NCBI GenBank assembly: GCA_032622095.1
Contig: CP136065.1
Location: forward strand, 213,632,151 to 213,696,150
Length of the DNA: 64,000 nucleotides
Direction: 5' to 3'
Source: Siphonodentalium dalli
Lineage: Eukaryota; Mollusca; Scaphopoda; Gadilida; Siphonodentaliidae
In this document: piece by piece, positions 34,725 to 45,835 of the stretch
How positions within the stretch are numbered: the first letter of the stretch is position 1
Layout of the letters: every line of letters begins with the position of its first letter
Program-made: the position numbers and the translations under genes
The notes under the pieces: model-generated
Seen by the model: only the letters and a program-made list of their open reading frames with translations
What the model was told of the DNA's origin: nothing
The model's database searches: none

Positions 34725-35390
34725 GCACTCCCCGTGGAAATTACCTCTTCGTGCCAATTTTCCAACACATCTTTTGAGATGATAATATACGCTCTTCATT
34801 GATTACATATGTTAATATAAATTGTTTAGTCCCATTTAAGTCATCAAAGGCGCCGCCAAAGTCGTATATCCCCTTATATAACCCTGGTCAGATGACGTAT
34901 ACGTGTGCCAATTTTCCTACGTATAGTCTAAGCTGATAAGAAACGCACTCCATTGGTCATATATGATAAGATCATTGTTAAGTTCCTCTTTATGATCAAC
35001 AACAACTATCCAATGGTACACAACGGGTCAATTCACAACTGTATACCTAATTGGATAGTATTCTTTCTCCTGCACGTGGAGTAAACAAATTCTGAATGTC
35101 TGAAATCAGCCAAATTTCTGAATTTATGTGTAATTATTAAAGTAAACATTATAAAGCAGACATCTTAAACCTTTAAATTAGTCAGACAATGCTGACAACC
35201 CGATAGTCCCCAGCCATTCCACCACATTTTCACATGACCAAATGTGCAGCTATATTATTTTTAATTATTGTAAATTATAGGCTGTAAATCTTATGTTGAA
35301 ATACCGACAGCATAGTGGCCACCAGTATAATATACAGAGACATAAACAGTACACCCATGTACACCGTATATATTTCCCTACACCGTAGCC
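34725..35390. other. No gene recognised
   Basis: No coding exon or clear repeat is visible between the half hairpin element and the MITE at 35391. Confidence 0.45.
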
Positions 35391-35587
35391 CAGGGGCGTA
35401 TCGTTAAAACAAGCGAAATTTAAATTAAAAACATATAAATTTGAACCGAGCGCGCCACTTTAAAAACCGCTTTGCTATACACGCATACGCATGTGTGTAT
35501 CACGAAGCGGGATTTAAAGTGGCACGCTTACTTTAGATTTATACATTTTTAGATATATATTTTATTCGTTTTAACGACAGACCCCTG
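35391..35587. mobile_element. 197-bp palindromic MITE with CAGGGG ends
   Basis: The two halves mirror each other: the left end CAGGGGCGTATCGTTAAAAC mirrors the right end CAGGGGTCTGTCGTTAAAAC read on the other strand. The inner parts 'gcgccactttaaaaaccgct' and 'gaagcgggatttaaagtggc' are also inverted. The CAGGGG start is common in hAT-like MITEs, but no 8-bp duplication is present in the flanks. Confidence 0.72.
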
Positions 35588-35589
35588 TG

Positions 35590-36079
35590 CATAGGTTTAA
35601 GCGTTATTCTGCGAAATTTACTGTAGACTATATCTACCGCAAAAGTTATGTTCGATTGACACAGAATGCCTCAAACACCTACTCTGAGTGCTCTCACAAA
35701 TATTTGAACCACATTTCCATAAATAAAATGATGGCGGTGTATGTCACGTGGTTTTTAAAAAACAGCAGGCGATACCAATGGAGAGATTGGCAGTCAATGA
35801 CGTGTCCAGATCATAATCTGGTAAATATGTTCCGCTTAGCAGCAGCTGCAAATATCTATAGGAAATTGTCTAAGGTCTCGAAATGTCAGCTGACCTTTTA
35901 AAATACATTTGACGGAGTTATGCGCATTTGTTCGACTTAGCAATGGTAATTTTTGTTTTTCTAAATGATAACGTGACCAAACTTCAAAATAAACTCTTGA
36001 TATCTATTTTTTTTACCGGAATTTAACTTCCTTTTTCTTCAAATGGAATTGAATCCAAGATGGCGGCCGACGTAAATAT
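35590..36079. other. No gene recognised
   Basis: A plus-strand open frame at 35587-35901 (104 codons) has no recognisable domain and overlaps the MITE edge. I do not call it a gene. Confidence 0.45.
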
Positions 36080-36430
36080 TTACTCACAGTGACCAGGGGG
36101 GGGGGGGGGGGGTCGGAAAAAAAATTCAGGCACGTATGGCATTTTTCCCTTTCGATCATTTTTTGTACCCACCCACCCCCACCGCCAAATTTTTTTCCGT
36201 TTTCGGCAGTTTTTTCCGACCATTTTTTGACACCCACCCCCCCTTTTAACACTAAAACAGAGATTTGCGGGGGGAAATTCACTGTAAACAGCTGTATATG
36301 AATTTCTGTGCATACTATTTATCATGGATGTTAACATGGACATGTAAATAGGAATGAGCATTTTGTGGTCATTCGGCCAAAACAACATGGCTGCCAGCGG
36401 CCATCTTGGATTTCAAAATTTGCAACAAAA
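36080..36430. repeat. G-tract region and 'catggccgccagc' repeat fragment
   Basis: A 17-base G run lies at 36096-36112, followed by a C/T- and A-rich stretch with repeated 'cgaccattttttgaca'-like and 'cccacccccc' words. From about 36300 it becomes the dispersed repeat ('acatggctgccagcggccat', 'cttggatttc'). Confidence 0.6.
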
Positions 36431-37560
36431 TACAACACGATAACTGCCTGCAGTCAGTTTACCTGTTAGAATTACATTATTTCTCTCATTCAAAGTGGTT
36501 TTGAAGCCCAACTCATTGCCAAAACACTAAAAAACAATTGCTTGTTGGTGGCTTTGACCACCCACCCACCCCGGCATACGTGCCGGAAAATATTTTTTCA
36601 CCCCCCCCCCAGTGACCGCGAATTTTAACGATTTTTCGTAAACTGAAACAACATCGTTTCTCACAGGATAGCATGTTGTCTTCGTTGTTTGATAGTCGCC
36701 GCTGCATGTATGTTGCATTTTGTCGCCAAAAGTGTGTTTTATAATATTTAAAGTGAAAACATTTCCCTTCCTGATTCGCCCCGGACTTGACCCAGTTCAT
36801 TTCATTCTTTTCGTCTATTATGGCACTACTAAATGGATTATGGCATTATATCACGGTAAATCAGACGATTAATATCTCGATTTCAACATAATAAGTTGTC
36901 AAATGACTTCATAAATGATATTTACATACCAACCACGTGTGTTTATTTTTGGGCGTACAGCCTGTTTCTTATAATTCCTCACTCTTAGACCACCGGTCTT
37001 GGTCATATTTCATGCCTAAGCCACAAGAGACGCCTCTTTTAATGAGTCGAAAATGCTACGGTGCCCATCTGATCTTATGTTGTCATTTTTTTTCGCATCC
37101 GATATAATGCCCCAGTTCCGAGCCGATGCCTTATCATTTAGCCGCAGATTTGGCATCAGTAAACACATTCTTCTCACTCATTTCGACACATTTCCTATTG
37201 CTATTTGTACTACAGTAACAGCAACACCACTCGTGATAAATTTCATTTCTATTTAAGAGGTTATTTGACCTAAACTTGTATTTATCTTCTTTTCAAAATT
37301 TACTCTGGGTGGAAGTATCGTCGATTTAAATGGAGGATTCTGAAACATTGATGAACCTATCAACTGAAACAAACGCCCCTCCTCTGGCTACCAGCACTCC
37401 CACCCGACCGAACCCATGTGCCTAGCCACAATAAATGCAACCGAGTTTCCATGCGAGAAATGAAACTACAATAAGCAGCGACTTAAACCGACACACGAAG
37501 GCACACGAACCCCCAAGTCATGCATGTGACCAATTTATAAACAGTTCGGTACGAGAGGCA
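36431..37560. other. No gene recognised
   Basis: It contains a 10-base C run (36601-36610) and short open frames on both strands without recognisable domains. Confidence 0.45.
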
Positions 37561-37563
37561 TAT

Positions 37564-38020
37564 GTGACCCGCCATATCAAATTCAGTCGTAAGTCGGGAT
37601 TGTTTTACCCTGTGCCAATGCATTCTCTTATATATGCGAGTCGACCATAGGTCGCCTTGCATATATAAGAGAATGCATTGGCCTAACAATTTTTTATCAT
37701 TTTTTTTAAATAAATGTTCTTACAATTTTTAGGACGTAAAATAAAAAAAACATCCATTACCCTGCAGGGAGCCCCACACATATATAGAAGCATATAGAAG
37801 AGTGTCGTCTGCTCATGTTTGTCTGGGGCTCTGTATGGGTGAAATTATAAAATTGTTAAAGAATACAAGAAACAATTATTAAAATTGTAAAAAATTGTTA
37901 GGCCAATGCATTCTCTTATATATGCGAGGCGACCTATGGTCGACTCGCATATATAAGAGAATGCATTGGCACAGGGTAAAACAATCCCGACTTACGACTG
38001 GATTTGATATGGCGGGTCAC
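37564..38020. mobile_element. GTGACCCGCC element with hairpin in each terminal repeat, copy 1
   Basis: A 457-bp element with ~120-bp terminal inverted repeats that begin GTGACCCGCCATATCAAAT. Each terminal repeat contains its own near-perfect hairpin: 'gccaatgcattctcttatat' with its complement about 25 bases on (37615-37683 and 37901-37967). The centre has 'gggagccccacaca' and 'gtctggggctc', a third inverted pair. The flanks are 'atat' on both sides. No coding capacity. Confidence 0.85.
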
Positions 38021-38600
38021 ATATGCGCTAAAATAAAACCATAAAACGAGGCACGGAGCCGATAGTGTCTCTTTCTCTGTGATTTATGCGCCAGCAAATA
38101 TAAAACAAGGTGTGGTCTGTGCTCTCATGCATACTGAAGATACTACAGACTCGGATGAAAAATATAAATGTTGCCAATATAGGAACAACTGAATTTACTC
38201 TAAAAAATAAGCAACAAAGGAATTGGTGTTCGTCAGGTATGAGCCATTTTAATATAGTTAAACATAGTTTAACATTATCTACAGGAGGGTGGAAATATCT
38301 AACATGTATGAAACTGTACACCTCGAAATAGGATTAATACACACAACTCAAGAAAACCCAAGTTGTTACCTCTTACTGGTATTGCCGTCCCTATCAGTGA
38401 ATCTTCAGGACAATGTTCTAACGCCACGGGCCATAATTGTGGTTATATATTCTGGATATAAAGAGACTTGATATGTGCCGAACAAATACATTCACTCTGC
38501 ATGCAATAGGTAGTATATTATACGAACACTAAATGCATGAGGTGCATGGCATCCGCTTAGTAACCAGAATATGTCCACAATCGATCGGAATATATATATA

Positions 38601-39030
38601 TGACCCGCCATATCAAATCCAGTCGTAAGTCGGGATTTTTTTTACCCTGTGCCAATGCATTCTCTTATATATGCGAGTCGACCTAAATGCATTGGCCTAA
38701 CAATCTTTTATCATTTTTTTAAATAAATGTTTCTTACAATTTTTAGGACATAAAATAAAAAAACACCCATTACTCTGCAGGGAGCCCCACACATATATAG
38801 AGGCATATAGAAGAGTGTCGTCTGCTCATGTTTGTCTGGGGCTCTGTATGGGTGAAATTATAAAATTGTTAACGAATACAAGACAAAATTATTAAAATTG
38901 TAAAAAATTGTTAGGCCAATGCATTCTCTTATATATGCGAGGCGACATATGGTCGACTCGCATACATAAGAGAATGCATTGGCACGGGGTAAAAAAATCG
39001 ACTTACGACTGGATTTGATATGGCGGGTCA
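38601..39030. mobile_element. GTGACCCGCC hairpin element, copy 2
   Basis: A 430-bp copy, colinear and in the same orientation as 37564-38020. Its left hairpin has lost its second half ('gcgagtcgacctaaatgcat'), so it can no longer fold there; the right hairpin is intact (38914-38980). It lies in a 'tatatata' flank. Confidence 0.85.
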
Positions 39031-39034
39031 CATA

Positions 39035-40300
39035 TATACTCAGGTAAGACACATATTGAAACATTCCGCATGATTCCAAGACGTGTCACCCGTTACGGCT
39101 GCTAGAGCTATTAAAATGCGCACTGGGCCTATCGAATTTTGAAAAATGCGAACATTAGCATCCGAAAATGCGCACTGGGGCATGCTTGATTTGCAAATAA
39201 AAGATGCATATGGTGCGAATACCTTTGGAATATCTGACATTTCATATCGGATTATAGGACAAGCAGGAATCGTCTCAATGAAATATTACCGAAAATCAGC
39301 TGGGAAAGTCTGCTTTTTTAGCGAACATAGCATTTAAAAACAGACATTGGGAATATAATCAACAAATCTTGCTGATCGGTTCGATATTTCGAAGTTTGGT
39401 CGACGAACATTGATAACATCAATGGCTAGTATTGTTATCCATAGAAATAGCTATTGATGGACGGTCACAAATATATAGTGATCCTGATGATAACGTCAGA
39501 AATGCTGTCATTTTCTGCAATGTCTTGTCCGTTTCTCGTGAAAATGCAAGAGCGCATCGTGACATTGGCGAATGCGCACCGTGTCCAAAACTGAATGCGA
39601 ACCAGTTCTCAGGTGGCAGGTGCGACCCCGTGATTATTCTCTATTTAAAAGAAATGTTGCTATATATCATCTATACATGTGTCCGATAGAGAGCGAGATT
39701 TTACGTTGTTTATTTTAGGCTATGATTCTGTTCTAAAAAATATCAAAGAAATCCTCTGTATCGGGCAGAGGTACCCTTGTCAGATGTACCCTTGTCAGAT
39801 GCCAGTATTGGAGGATCATGAGAAGCTCTAACTGGCTACTAGTATTATGAGTACGTCGCTTGGACTCTCTTCAATGACACGGTCGGTAATTGGGTTCGAG
39901 GTTCGAGATTCGGTTCGATTCGAAACCAAGACGATGATTCGGTTTCAAGGTTCGGTTCGACCTAAATTATAAGGTTCGCAGGGCCCTACTTTGACTTCTG
40001 GTTTGTCGTCTATTAACATTCCGTACTCTACGTCTCAAAATACTATGGCTTCCAATATTTTTCCAACAAACTTTCATGAATGAAGAGTTTGAACAGTTAT
40101 GTCATTAAATATACGCCATTAAATGCGCCAAAGAGTCTTTATTTACCTGGGACTATGTCTTTCCGCGGGCAAACAACGAATAGTTACGTGAAACATCATC
40201 GCATGCCTTATAGAAGCCGATGTTAGCTTCGCGTCCCATTTGTTGATTTAAGTATGTTTTGTCGATGTTTTGGATCACGTAATAAATAGAATCTACAACT
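39035..40300. other. No gene recognised
   Basis: No supported exon. A short 'ggttcgaggttcgagattcg' repeat lies at 39895-39975. Confidence 0.5.
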
Positions 40301-40305
40301 CGTTA

Positions 40306-40393
40306 CAAATTACAAAACCCGTCCAGTAAATTAGGTCTGGACCTCGCTAAAGGCTCGGTCCAGACCTAATTTACTGCACTCGTTTTGTAAATT
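40306..40393. repeat. Long perfect-stem hairpin
   Basis: The stem 'cagtaaattaggtctggacc' (from 40323) is followed after about 16 bases by its exact reverse complement. It is extended outward by the imperfect pair 'ttacaaaacccgt' and 'actcgttttgtaa'. It is too short for a typical element and could be a hairpin RNA precursor or a MITE remnant. Confidence 0.72.
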
Positions 40394-40394
40394 C

Positions 40395-41147
40395 CGCTAT
40401 AAACTGGGGAATTGTTGTAGATCCTTTATATCGTTTTTGTGTGGAAAATATCTTGAAAGGGACAGACTTAATTGTGTTATAATGCATGAGCCATTCTAAC
40501 ATGCCATCTTCTGACGGTTCAATGTTCATCGTTTTGCAAGAATTTATGTTTATCTTTAATAAGTATAGAATGATGAATACACTTTTAACGCTTTCTTCTA
40601 TGTATCTTGTTTTTGCTAGCGCATTATATGAATGCCCTGATTCCGGTCTCCATATACATATGACAGTCGAGAAAATATAACTGTTCAAGTGACTTAAATC
40701 GGTCACCGTGTGTCGAGGTTGCGAAATTTTAACACCAAAAACTCATTAGAACGAATTATGGAGAATTACTATATATAACTTTGTGGATATAGGCGACTAA
40801 AAACATTCTTAACAATGTTTAGAGGCCCTATGTGATAAACTCTGTGCTAGGGTGGTTGAGTGAATCTGACCCACTGTATAAACAAGACAATACAGTCAGT
40901 TTTAAATCCAGCTGTTTACTTTCTGGTGCAGTTGAGATTACAAAACAAATCCCCTCTGGAAACATTAATTAGATACGTTTTGGTACCATAAAATGAGGAT
41001 ATCTCAACAGAACATTTCCTTTCGAATTATCCTTAAAGGAAATTATGTGACTGTTACGTCTGTACGTGCACACAAAGTCATATTTGGTTGGTACCAATTT
41101 AAAAATTTGATAAACATATCACTGGATGCCATCTTGGACTGCTTTGG
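40395..41147. other. No gene recognised
   Basis: Only a minus-strand open frame of about 111 codons (40371-40706) without recognisable domain. Confidence 0.45.
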
Positions 41148-41151
41148 TTAA

Positions 41152-41543
41152 CCCTTTACCCAACAAACCGGCCAAAAACGGCCAAATAAAGCTGCAACAG
41201 CCTAAATTATCTTGGGTCTGTCTCAATAAAACCATACAAATGTGGATATCATTGGAACCGGCTCCTTGACCACATTGTGATGGTTACAGTTATGCCCTGT
41301 GCCAATGCATTCTCTTATATATGCGAGTCGACCATAGGTCGCCTCGCATATATAAGAGAATGCATTGGTCTAAAAAAAATCTGTTTTTAACACTTTTTAC
41401 CATTTTTTCTTACATTCTTTAACAATTTTATAATTATTAATGTGTTAAGCCAATGTATTCTCTTATATATGCGAGGCGACCTATGGTCGACTCGCATATA
41501 TAAGAGAATGCATTGGCACAGGGCCGTTCTGTTGGGCAAAGGG
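41152..41543. mobile_element. TTAA-flanked MITE (CCCTTT ends) carrying two hairpins
   Basis: A 392-bp element between TTAA at 41148-41151 and 41544-41547. Its inverted ends start CCCTTTACCCAACAAACC and CCCTTTGCCCAACAGAAC. The first six bases equal the left end of the intact piggyBac at 6877. Inside are two copies, in inverted orientation, of the 'gccaatgcattctcttatat' hairpin (about 41302-41369 and 41450-41517) seen in the GTGACCCGCC elements. Confidence 0.85.
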
Positions 41544-41884
41544 TTAAACATTAAGATTAGATCTGCAGCATTTTTGAAACAAATTGGAGCTTTGATGAGA
41601 TGACAGTCAAAATGTCAATACAATTCTATAATCTCAATAAACCAATACATGTGATATTTACATATTCAAATACAAAAACATGGCAAAAGTATATATAACA
41701 CGTACAATAATTATATAATAGTATATGTAATATTAACATATTAACTGAATTCTAGGCATATCCATATCCAGAATTTATGTCATGACACTAATTAGTGTGA
41801 GAGGAAATAAATAGTTATAATAATGTCGTTTTAATGTGTCGATTGCGTTATGTTCTAAATGATTGAATGTACTACAAATAGTTG

Positions 41885-41935
41885 ATAAAATAAATTAAAT
41901 AAATTAAATAAATTAAATTAATAAATAATAATAAA
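41885..41935. repeat. AAATTAAAT-type microsatellite
   Basis: Repeats of 'aaattaaat' grade into 'aataataataa'. Confidence 0.8.
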
Positions 41936-41939
41936 GACC

Positions 41940-43400
41940 AAGCCACTGTGGGTGTCCCATTTACTACATTTATGTACACACTATTTATTTGATAACATCG
42001 CGTCATTCACACGGGAATGCTGTCATCGCGATATGCATAACATACATGTGTATTTTACTGGAAACGATGGGTCACACGGGCTATACTATGGGTACACGTT
42101 TGGATTAGATAAAAAATCGTATATATGGTCAAAGTCTGGTATACGTTTTAATCATGTTATCCGCCCTATAAGTCCTAGTTATTTATTTTTCGAATATTAT
42201 TCTGCGAAGAACAGACACTCGTTTCATGTGCGAGTATTTTTATGTTTAGGATAGCGTGACAATAAATGAAATGGCAGAGGTTCCGTAGCTAATATACGCT
42301 CTTTAAAAATACTTCTTCGAATATTTCCGTTATTTCGTCAAAAATTCTTCTTCAAATATCTCCGTTATTTCGTCAAAGACACTTCTTATACAAATCACGT
42401 TATTTAGTAAATTTACATTCTTTATAGAGTTATTGCCCTTCATATTAAATATGAAGCCATAATGCAGGATTAGCTATACATGTCGTCATTTAGTGAACAA
42501 TCCCACGCTCGCGTGCCACGCGTGGTCGGATTGTCCTTAATTAACGAACATTTTAGGTACGGATTGTCCGTTTATAAATGGCCAATCCTTGAAGAATTGC
42601 CTGATTTGGTTTCACGTCGGTGTGTGTAACTTACTCGGTATAGAGAATTCCAATATGGTTTTGTTAAATGCAGTGATTGATTTTACACCACACGAGGCTG
42701 ACGAAGCTCCATGCAACCATTCCGAAAATATCCGATGGGGAAATGACAAATATCCCTTTCTCATCTCATTTATGCTGGGACACACGTGCTAACATTTTGT
42801 AACACATGTGCTGTATGTCAAATTATATATCTATGTACACACTTGTTATTGAGAATAAAATACTGTTCATACCAAATACAAATAATAACAATGTGTTGCG
42901 GAATCGCAGGTGTGACAACTGAAAAACTAATTAAAAGTCAACTTGATAGAACTAAAATACTGTTATAGATGTAAATATAATTAGCACTGGTCGGGGAGTA
43001 GATCGGGGAGTAGATGGTTATAAGTGAAATCACATGCTCGTGGTGAATCCTCCATTGGTCACCGGAGGTCAAAGTTGAGAAGTAGCATATATTTTTAGTG
43101 TACTTACTTGGCTCCAATCGGAGAATTCCCAAAATAAAAAATAACAACAATGTGGTGTCGAATCGGAGGAGTGACAACTTCGCAAAACTAATATAAAAGT
43201 CAGCCTGAAAAATAAACGATAACTAGGTTTCGCGAGTTGTAAGGAATGTATCTATCATTTAAATTTCTTTAGTAATTTAAATTTTTTACTTGCACTCAAA
43301 ATAACTAAAATACTGTTATAATTTTGACCAAAATCTGCTCAGATTGTCGCCTGTTTACAAACGGATGCTACTTCAGAACTTTGACCTTTGCCGATGGGTC
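41940..43400. other. No gene recognised
   Basis: No exon with recognisable product. Two near-copies of 'cttcttc(a/g)aatat', 'tccgttatttcgtcaaa' occur at 42310-42380. Confidence 0.45.
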
Positions 43401-43402
43401 GG

Positions 43403-43510
43403 GTGTACCTTACTCGTATTTAAATTTGCGCAGTACTATATTTCGCTCGGTTTTCAATTCGCGCACTTTGAATTGGCGCACCCGGCTGCGCGAATTCAAA
43501 ACTGACAAAA
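43403..43510 (+). repeat. Left member of an inverted repeat pair (with 45743-45835)
   Basis: It reads 'ccttactcgtatttaaattt', then 'gcgcagtactat', then 'ttcgctcggttttcaattcg'. The reverse complement of 45743-45835 gives nearly the same. The pair encloses the 510-bp tandem array. Confidence 0.7.
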
Positions 43511-43631
43511 ATATTTTTCGTGAAAGTCTTGTTTCAGTCTTAATTATCCCTGATGATAAGTTACATGTGAACACCAAAGACCGTCTCGAAGAAAACTTTC
43601 ATCGAATAGAACACAACTGCGTAATAGGTGT

Positions 43632-45057
43632 GTGAAGTTAGTTGGACGTTCGACGTTGGACATTCAACAGACATTCGCGTGAAGTTAGTTCGACGTTCGA
43701 CATTCAACAGACATTCGATATTTAAAAAAAAATTAGATTTTTCGTTTTATGCACGAGGGTTGCGCCATGAGTCTAAATCGTGCTCTCCCACTCAAACTTC
43801 GTCCGAAATTCCGCGCTTTTCCTGTTTTCCAGACCATAGCTGGACTTTGTTTTACACTTACGCGACTTTTAGCTATAGAGTGCGCAGGCTGTATTGACGA
43901 GCCGATTGAGTGGAAATTTGGTAATTATAGTCATTCCCATACGAGAACTGCACATGCCAATATACAAGACCAGACATGGTCAGCGCCATGCGTTTTGAAT
44001 ATCGAATACCATATCTGGACTGAAAATTGCGGCTAACATATCCACACACACACCAAAAAAAAACGCAGTTTCCTGATGGTACCAGGAGACTTCCTGCTCT
44101 CCAACTCACAAATTTTCCACTTTTTTTTAGCTGAAATTTTATTTCACGTTGGACGTTCAACGGATATTCAACAGACATTCGCGTGAAGTTAGTTTGACGT
44201 TCGATATTCAACAGACATTCGATATTCCAAAAAAAAATAAAATAGATTTTTCGTTTTATGCATGAGGGTTGCGCCATGAGTCTAATTCTTGCTTTCCCAC
44301 TCAAACTTCGTCCGAAATTCCGCGCTTTTCCTGTTTTCCAGACCATATCTGGACTTTTTTACACTTACGCGACATATAGCTGTATAGAGTGCGTAGGCTG
44401 TATTGACGAGCCAATTGAGTTGAAATTTGGTAATTATAGTCATTCCCATACGGGAACTGCACACGTCAATCTACAAGACCAGACATGGTCAGCGTCATGC
44501 GTTTTGAATATCGAATACCATATCTGGACTGAAAATTTCAGCTAACATATTCAAACAAAAAAAAACAAAAAAAACGCAGTTTCCTGATGGTACCAGGAGA
44601 CTTCCTGCTCTCCAACTCACACATTTTCCACTTTTTTTTTTAGCTGAAATTTTATTTCACGTTGGACGTTCAACGGATATTCCACAGACATTCACGTGAA
44701 GTTAGTTGGACGTTCGACGTTCGATATTCAACAGACATTCGATATTCAAAAAAATAATAATAGATTTTTCGTTTTGTGCATGAGGGTTGCGCCATGAGTC
44801 TAATTCGTGCTCGCCCACTCAAACTTCGTCCGAATTTCCGCGCTTTTCCTGTTTTCCAGACCGTAGCTGGACTTATAGTCATTCCCATACGGGAACTGCA
44901 CATGCCAATCTACAAGACCAGACATGGTCAGCGTCATGCGTTTTGAATATCGAACACCATATCCGGACTGAAAATTTCGGCTAAAAAAAACGCTGATGGT
45001 ATACCAGGAGACTTCCCTAGACCTGATTCGTGCTCTCCAACTCACAAATTTTCCACT
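43632..45057. repeat. ~510-bp tandem repeat, three units
   Basis: Units are registered by 'gggttgcgccatgagtctaa' near 43757, 44266 and 44784, giving periods of 509 and 518 bp. Each unit contains 'gacgttcgatattcaacaga', 'cgtccgaaattccgcgcttt', 'cagaccagacatggtcag'-type wording and 'gatggtaccaggagacttcc'. The third unit lacks about 100 bp in its middle. Similar open frames exist on both strands in each unit; none resembles a known protein, so I treat the array as non-coding. Confidence 0.85.
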
Positions 45058-45243
45058 ACCTCAATGGGTAGTTCATGGGTTAATCGCGTGATAGTTAAAG
45101 AGCGTTCGTATCCGCAGTGTCGTTGACAAAGAGCGTGTATGTGTCCAGACATGAGCGTGTTGTGTATGTGTACAGACATGAACGTGTTGTGTAATTCTGT
45201 GTTCGTACTTAGGGGTTCCTGGGAATGGGGGAGATTTTCATCG

Positions 45244-45510
45244 GGTCAGTTTTTCCGCCCGAGGTGACCTTCACCTTGAAACGGGTACCCACAAATGATC
45301 TAATATATATATTGGGACTTCTGTCTGTTTGTTTGTCTGTTAGCTATGGCCGGAAAACTGTTGGACGAAATTTGATACCTACGGGTGTTTTTGGACGGGG
45401 AGTATTTTGGACGGGTCAAACTGTGACCCCGACCTGACCTTGACCTTCAAAATGGTCAATAAAAAGGTCAAAGCCCGGACGAAGTCGGGTCACCTGCTAG
45501 TACTATATAT
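45244..45510. repeat. Dispersed repeat, family A, copy 2
   Basis: Longer copy of 296-490. It begins 'gggtcagtttttccgcccga' and includes 'atggccggaaaactgttgga', 'cctgaccttgaccttcaaaa' and 'cggacgaagtcgggtcacct'. Confidence 0.65.
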
Positions 45511-45742
45511 AACAGACACTTGCAGACATGTAGGGTCGTGAATACTGAGACGTTCTTTCGTGCCCATTCATTCAAGAATATTTGAATTTCTTAGAAGCAT
45601 TTCGACATCTAACCATGATTTATTGCTTTATACATGTACGTATGATTGATGGCGTTGAGATTGATTGGTTGCCCATGTGTACATATCAGTGTATATTATA
45701 TCTATCTAAATTACACCTTTTTATTTTCCCTAAGTAACCTAT
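45511..45742. other. No gene recognised
   Basis: Short unannotated gap between repeats. Confidence 0.4.
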
Positions 45743-45835
45743 GAGTAGTACTATTTTTCGCTCAGTTTTAAATTCGCGCACCAATGGGTGCGCGAAAAAT
45801 AGTACTGCGCGAATTTAAATACGAGTAAGGTAATT
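45743..45835 (-). repeat. Right member of an inverted repeat pair (with 43403-43510)
   Basis: It holds 'tagtactatttttcgctcag' and ends 'gcgcgaatttaaatacgagt'. It also contains an internal inversion around 'gcgcaccaatgggtgcgc', which makes a hairpin. Confidence 0.7.

Noticed and set aside
35587-35901. 104-codon open frame as a gene
   Set aside because: It begins at the edge of a MITE, has no recognisable domain and no splice context.
39895-39975. tRNA-like 'ggttcga' words
   Set aside because: They are a short simple repeat without an A box or a cloverleaf.
40371-40706. 111-codon minus-strand open frame as a gene
   Set aside because: No recognisable domain; it overlaps the hairpin at 40306-40393.
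43749-44903. Open frames on both strands in the 510-bp units as a small gene family
   Set aside because: Frames appear on both strands, break in the third unit, and resemble no known domain.
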